Positions 13,711-15,174 of a stretch of DNA of 15,174 nt are shown here, piece after piece; the first letter of the stretch is position 1, and every line of letters begins with the position of its first letter. The DNA is from Cellulomonas sp. Lineage in GTDB: Bacteria; Actinomycetota; Actinomycetes; Actinomycetales; Cellulomonadaceae. Location of the stretch: assembly GCA_031178805.1 (NCBI GenBank), contig JAPSIJ010000018.1, positions 1-15,174 of the forward strand, written 5' to 3'. A program made the position numbers and the translations under genes. Below the pieces are notes generated by a model that did not search any database, was not told the origin of the DNA, and saw nothing but the letters and a program-made list of their open reading frames with translations.

Positions 13711-14864
13711 GTGTCCGATGCCCTGGACCACCCCGTCCGCACCCTCATCAGCCCCGGCCGCTACGCCCAGGGGCGCGGCGCCATCGACCGCCTCGGCCCG
13801 CTGGTCGAGCCGATCGGCCGCACCCCCTGGTGGTCGCCGACGACACCGTCTGGTCCTTCGTCGGCGAGGCGGTGACCCGGTCGCTCGAGGCCGCGGGCCT
13901 GCCGGTGACCCGCGACGGCTTCGGTGTGTACGCGACCGCCGCCGCCGTGGACGGGATCGCGGCGCGCATCCGGGAGACGGGTGCCGACGTCGTCGTGGGC
14001 GTCGGCGGCGGCTCCGTGATCGACGCGGTGAAGGCGGCCGGCCACCTCGCCGGCATCCGGTGGGTGTCGGTGCCGACCGTCGCCTCGACCGACGCGCCGT
14101 GCTCCGCGCTGTCGGTGATCTACGACGACGAGGGCGGCTTCGAGGAGTACCGGTTCTTCCCGCACAACCCGGACCTCGTCCTGGTGGACACCCAGCTCGT
14201 GGCGAACGCGCCGGTGAAGTTCCTCGTGGCGGGGGTCGGCGACGCGCTGGCCACCTGGATCGAGGCCCGGGCCGTGGCCCGCGGCGACGGCACCACGATG
14301 GCCGGCGGCCTGCCGACCGCGACGGGCACCGCCCTCGCCCGGCTGTCCTGGGACCTCCTCTGGGAGCACGCGCTCCCGGCGGTGGCCGCGGTGCGCGAGC
14401 ACGTGGTGACGCCCTCGGTGGAGAAGGTCGTCGAGGCGAACACGCTGCTGTCCGGGCTCGGGTTCGAGTCCGGCGGGCTCGCCGCCGCGCACGCGATCCA
14501 CAACGGCCTGACCGCCGCCCCGCAGACGCACGGCCTGACCCACGGGCAGAAGGTCAACATCGGCTCGGTGACCCAGCTGGTGCTGGAGGGCGCCCCGACC
14601 CAGGAGATCCGCGACTTCGTGGCCTTCACCACCCGCGTCGGCCTGCCGAACACCCTGACCGAGATCGGGCTGTCGGTGGACGACGTGGACGACCTCACGC
14701 GGGTGGCCGAGCTTGCGACCGCGGAGGGCGAGACGATCCACGCGATGCCGTTCACCGTGCGCGTGCCCGACCTGGTGGACGCCCTGCGGTCGATCGAGGG
14801 GTTCTCCCGGCAGGTCCGCGCGGACGCCGGGCTGCCGGAGCCGGAGCCGCACCGGGCGCACTGA
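13711..14864 (+). CDS. gldA: Glycerol dehydrogenase (iron/zinc alcohol dehydrogenase family), interrupted by a one-base frameshift
   Basis: With one base restored, this is a 384-residue dehydrogenase that oxidises glycerol to dihydroxyacetone with NAD+. It has the NAD-binding GVGGGSVIDAVKAAG (97-111), PTVASTDAP (122-130), and the metal ligands D178 in VGDALATW, H261 in AAHAIHNG and H278 in THGLTHGQK. GTG at 13711 follows AGGAGG by 5 bases. The first 38 residues (VSDALDHPVRTL to EPIGRTP) read in frame 1 and the rest (LVVADDTVW to EPHRAH) in frame 3. The break is at a run of five C (13823-13827); six would restore the frame. As written, the first frame stops at 13873-13875, overlapping a GTG (13872) in the second frame as GTGA. 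It is a true frameshift, a sequencing error, or a site of reinitiation. The GldA family call is firm; sn-glycerol-1-phosphate dehydrogenase is a weaker alternative. Confidence 0.85.
13823..13827 (+). other. Frameshift site in gldA (C5 where C6 is expected)
   Basis: Before this run the protein reads EPIGRTP in frame 1. Continuing in that frame gives WWSPTTPSG, unlike the family. The next frame gives LVVADDTVWSF, the expected second strand of the nucleotide-binding domain. One extra C in the run makes the two halves continuous. Homopolymers are typical places for both sequencing errors and slippage mutations. Confidence 0.85.
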
Positions 14865-14884
14865 CGTCTTGTCCGGGCGAAGCC

Positions 14885-14918
14885 GCCGCCGGGCCGCGAC
14901 GACGTGCCGCCGGGCCGC
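14885..14918. repeat. Two 13-base direct repeats upstream of the alpha-amylase-family gene
   Basis: GCCGCCGGGCCGC occurs at 14885-14897 and again at 14906-14918, 21 bases apart start to start, which is two helical turns and would put both copies on the same DNA face. The pair lies 40 bases or more before the start codon of the next gene and just after the gldA stop. It may be a regulator-binding pair, or chance in GC-rich DNA. Confidence 0.35.
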
Positions 14919-14929
14919 TGACCTGGGAG

Positions 14930-14945
14930 GGTCGGAGGACCGACC
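14930..14945 (+). repeat. Small hairpin abutting the ribosome-binding site of the alpha-amylase-family gene
   Basis: GGTCGG-AGGA-CCGACC forms a perfect 6-base stem with a 4-base loop, 1 base before AAGGAGG (14947-14953). As RNA it could limit ribosome access; as DNA it could be an operator half-site pair. Confidence 0.4.
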
Positions 14946-14957
14946 GAAGGAGGACCG

Positions 14958-15174
14958 ATGGCCCCGTCCTGGGTGGACCACGCGATCTGGTGGCACGTGT
15001 ACCCCCTGGGGTTCACCGGCGCCGAGCCGACCGCGGACGACCGGACGCCGGTGACGCACCGGCTGGCGCACCTGGAGCGGTGGCTGGACTACGCCGTGGA
15101 CCTCGGCCTGAACGGGCTCGCGCTGGGCCCGGTGTTCGCGTCGAGCACGCACGGCTACGACACGACCGACCACC
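14958..15174 (+). CDS. Alpha-amylase-family (GH13) glycoside hydrolase, N-terminal 72 codons
   Basis: The window holds the first 72 residues of a longer gene. WWHVYPLGFTG (11-21) is the first strand of a GH13 barrel, where 'W-x-VYP' or 'IYQIYP' is typical. LAHLERWLDYAVDLGLNGLALGP (35-57) is the first helix and second strand, and FASSTHGYDTTDH (59-71) matches the conserved 'F-S-x-HGYD-x-x-D-Y' segment of alpha-glucosidase and amylase proteins. Catalytic Asp and Glu residues would lie beyond the window. The start at 14958 is firm: AAGGAGG lies 4 bases upstream. The usual role of this subgroup is hydrolysis or transfer of alpha-glucosidic bonds inside the cell. It lies 93 bases downstream of gldA, so it may be co-transcribed or have its own promoter. 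Confidence 0.87.
   Translation, partial: MAPSWVDHAIWWHVYPLGFTGAEPTADDRTPVTHRLAHLERWLDYAVDLGLNGLALGPVFASSTHGYDTTDH

Noticed and set aside
1..15174. CRISPR arrays, insertion sequences, toxin-antitoxin or phage-defence genes.
   Set aside because: No regularly spaced repeats, transposase motifs, terminal inverted repeats or defence-family proteins are visible on either strand.

Overview
The window is about 15 kb of very GC-rich DNA from an actinobacterium. Codon third positions are almost all G or C, GTG starts are frequent, and several start codons sit directly behind TANNNT -10 boxes, a layout typical of leaderless actinobacterial genes. The gene content (a fused OleB-OleC protein in an oleA-oleBC-oleD operon, a tmk-holB pair, glycerol dehydrogenase and a GH13 glucosidase) fits a Cellulomonas-like member of the Micrococcales. 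The genus is an inference from general resemblance.

Layout. Positions 1-89 (minus) hold the first 29 codons of a rhodanese-type sulfurtransferase. After a 257-base divergent spacer comes the plus-strand operon oleA (347-1369), oleBC (1366-4011) and oleD (4008-4985), joined by two 4-base GTGA overlaps. It encodes head-to-head condensation of two acyl-CoAs, keto reduction, beta-lactone formation and decarboxylation to long-chain olefins. A small VOC-fold protein (4991-5380, minus) is convergent with oleD and divergent from rtcB (5486-6664, plus), an RNA ligase gene. A strong shared hairpin separates rtcB from a minus-strand pair: an unrecognised 149-residue protein and a LapA-domain membrane protein, overlapping by ATGA. 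Next on the minus strand are a membrane fatty acid desaturase, a tRNA-Thr(CGU) with its own promoter and terminator, an exported lipoprotein of the S33 alpha/beta-hydrolase family, and the replication pair tmk-holB, which overlap by GTGA. A Gfo/Idh/MocA oxidoreductase (minus) is divergent from a glycerol dehydrogenase gene (13711-14864, plus) that carries a one-base frameshift. The window ends inside an alpha-amylase-family gene.

How the parts relate. The olefin operon is the only multi-enzyme pathway here. The desaturase also acts on acyl chains, but nothing in the sequence ties it to the operon. The tmk-holB-hydrolase-tRNA block looks like ordinary chromosomal backbone. The last three genes (oxidoreductase, glycerol dehydrogenase, glucosidase) suggest sugar and polyol use.

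No insertion sequence, prophage, CRISPR array or attachment site is visible. The points most worth checking are the frameshift in gldA and its structured leader, the missing zinc-finger cysteines in the delta-prime clamp-loader subunit, the set of leaderless promoters, and the repeat-bearing spacer upstream of oleA that lacks a recognisable -10 box. I did not find a convincing undescribed multi-gene system.
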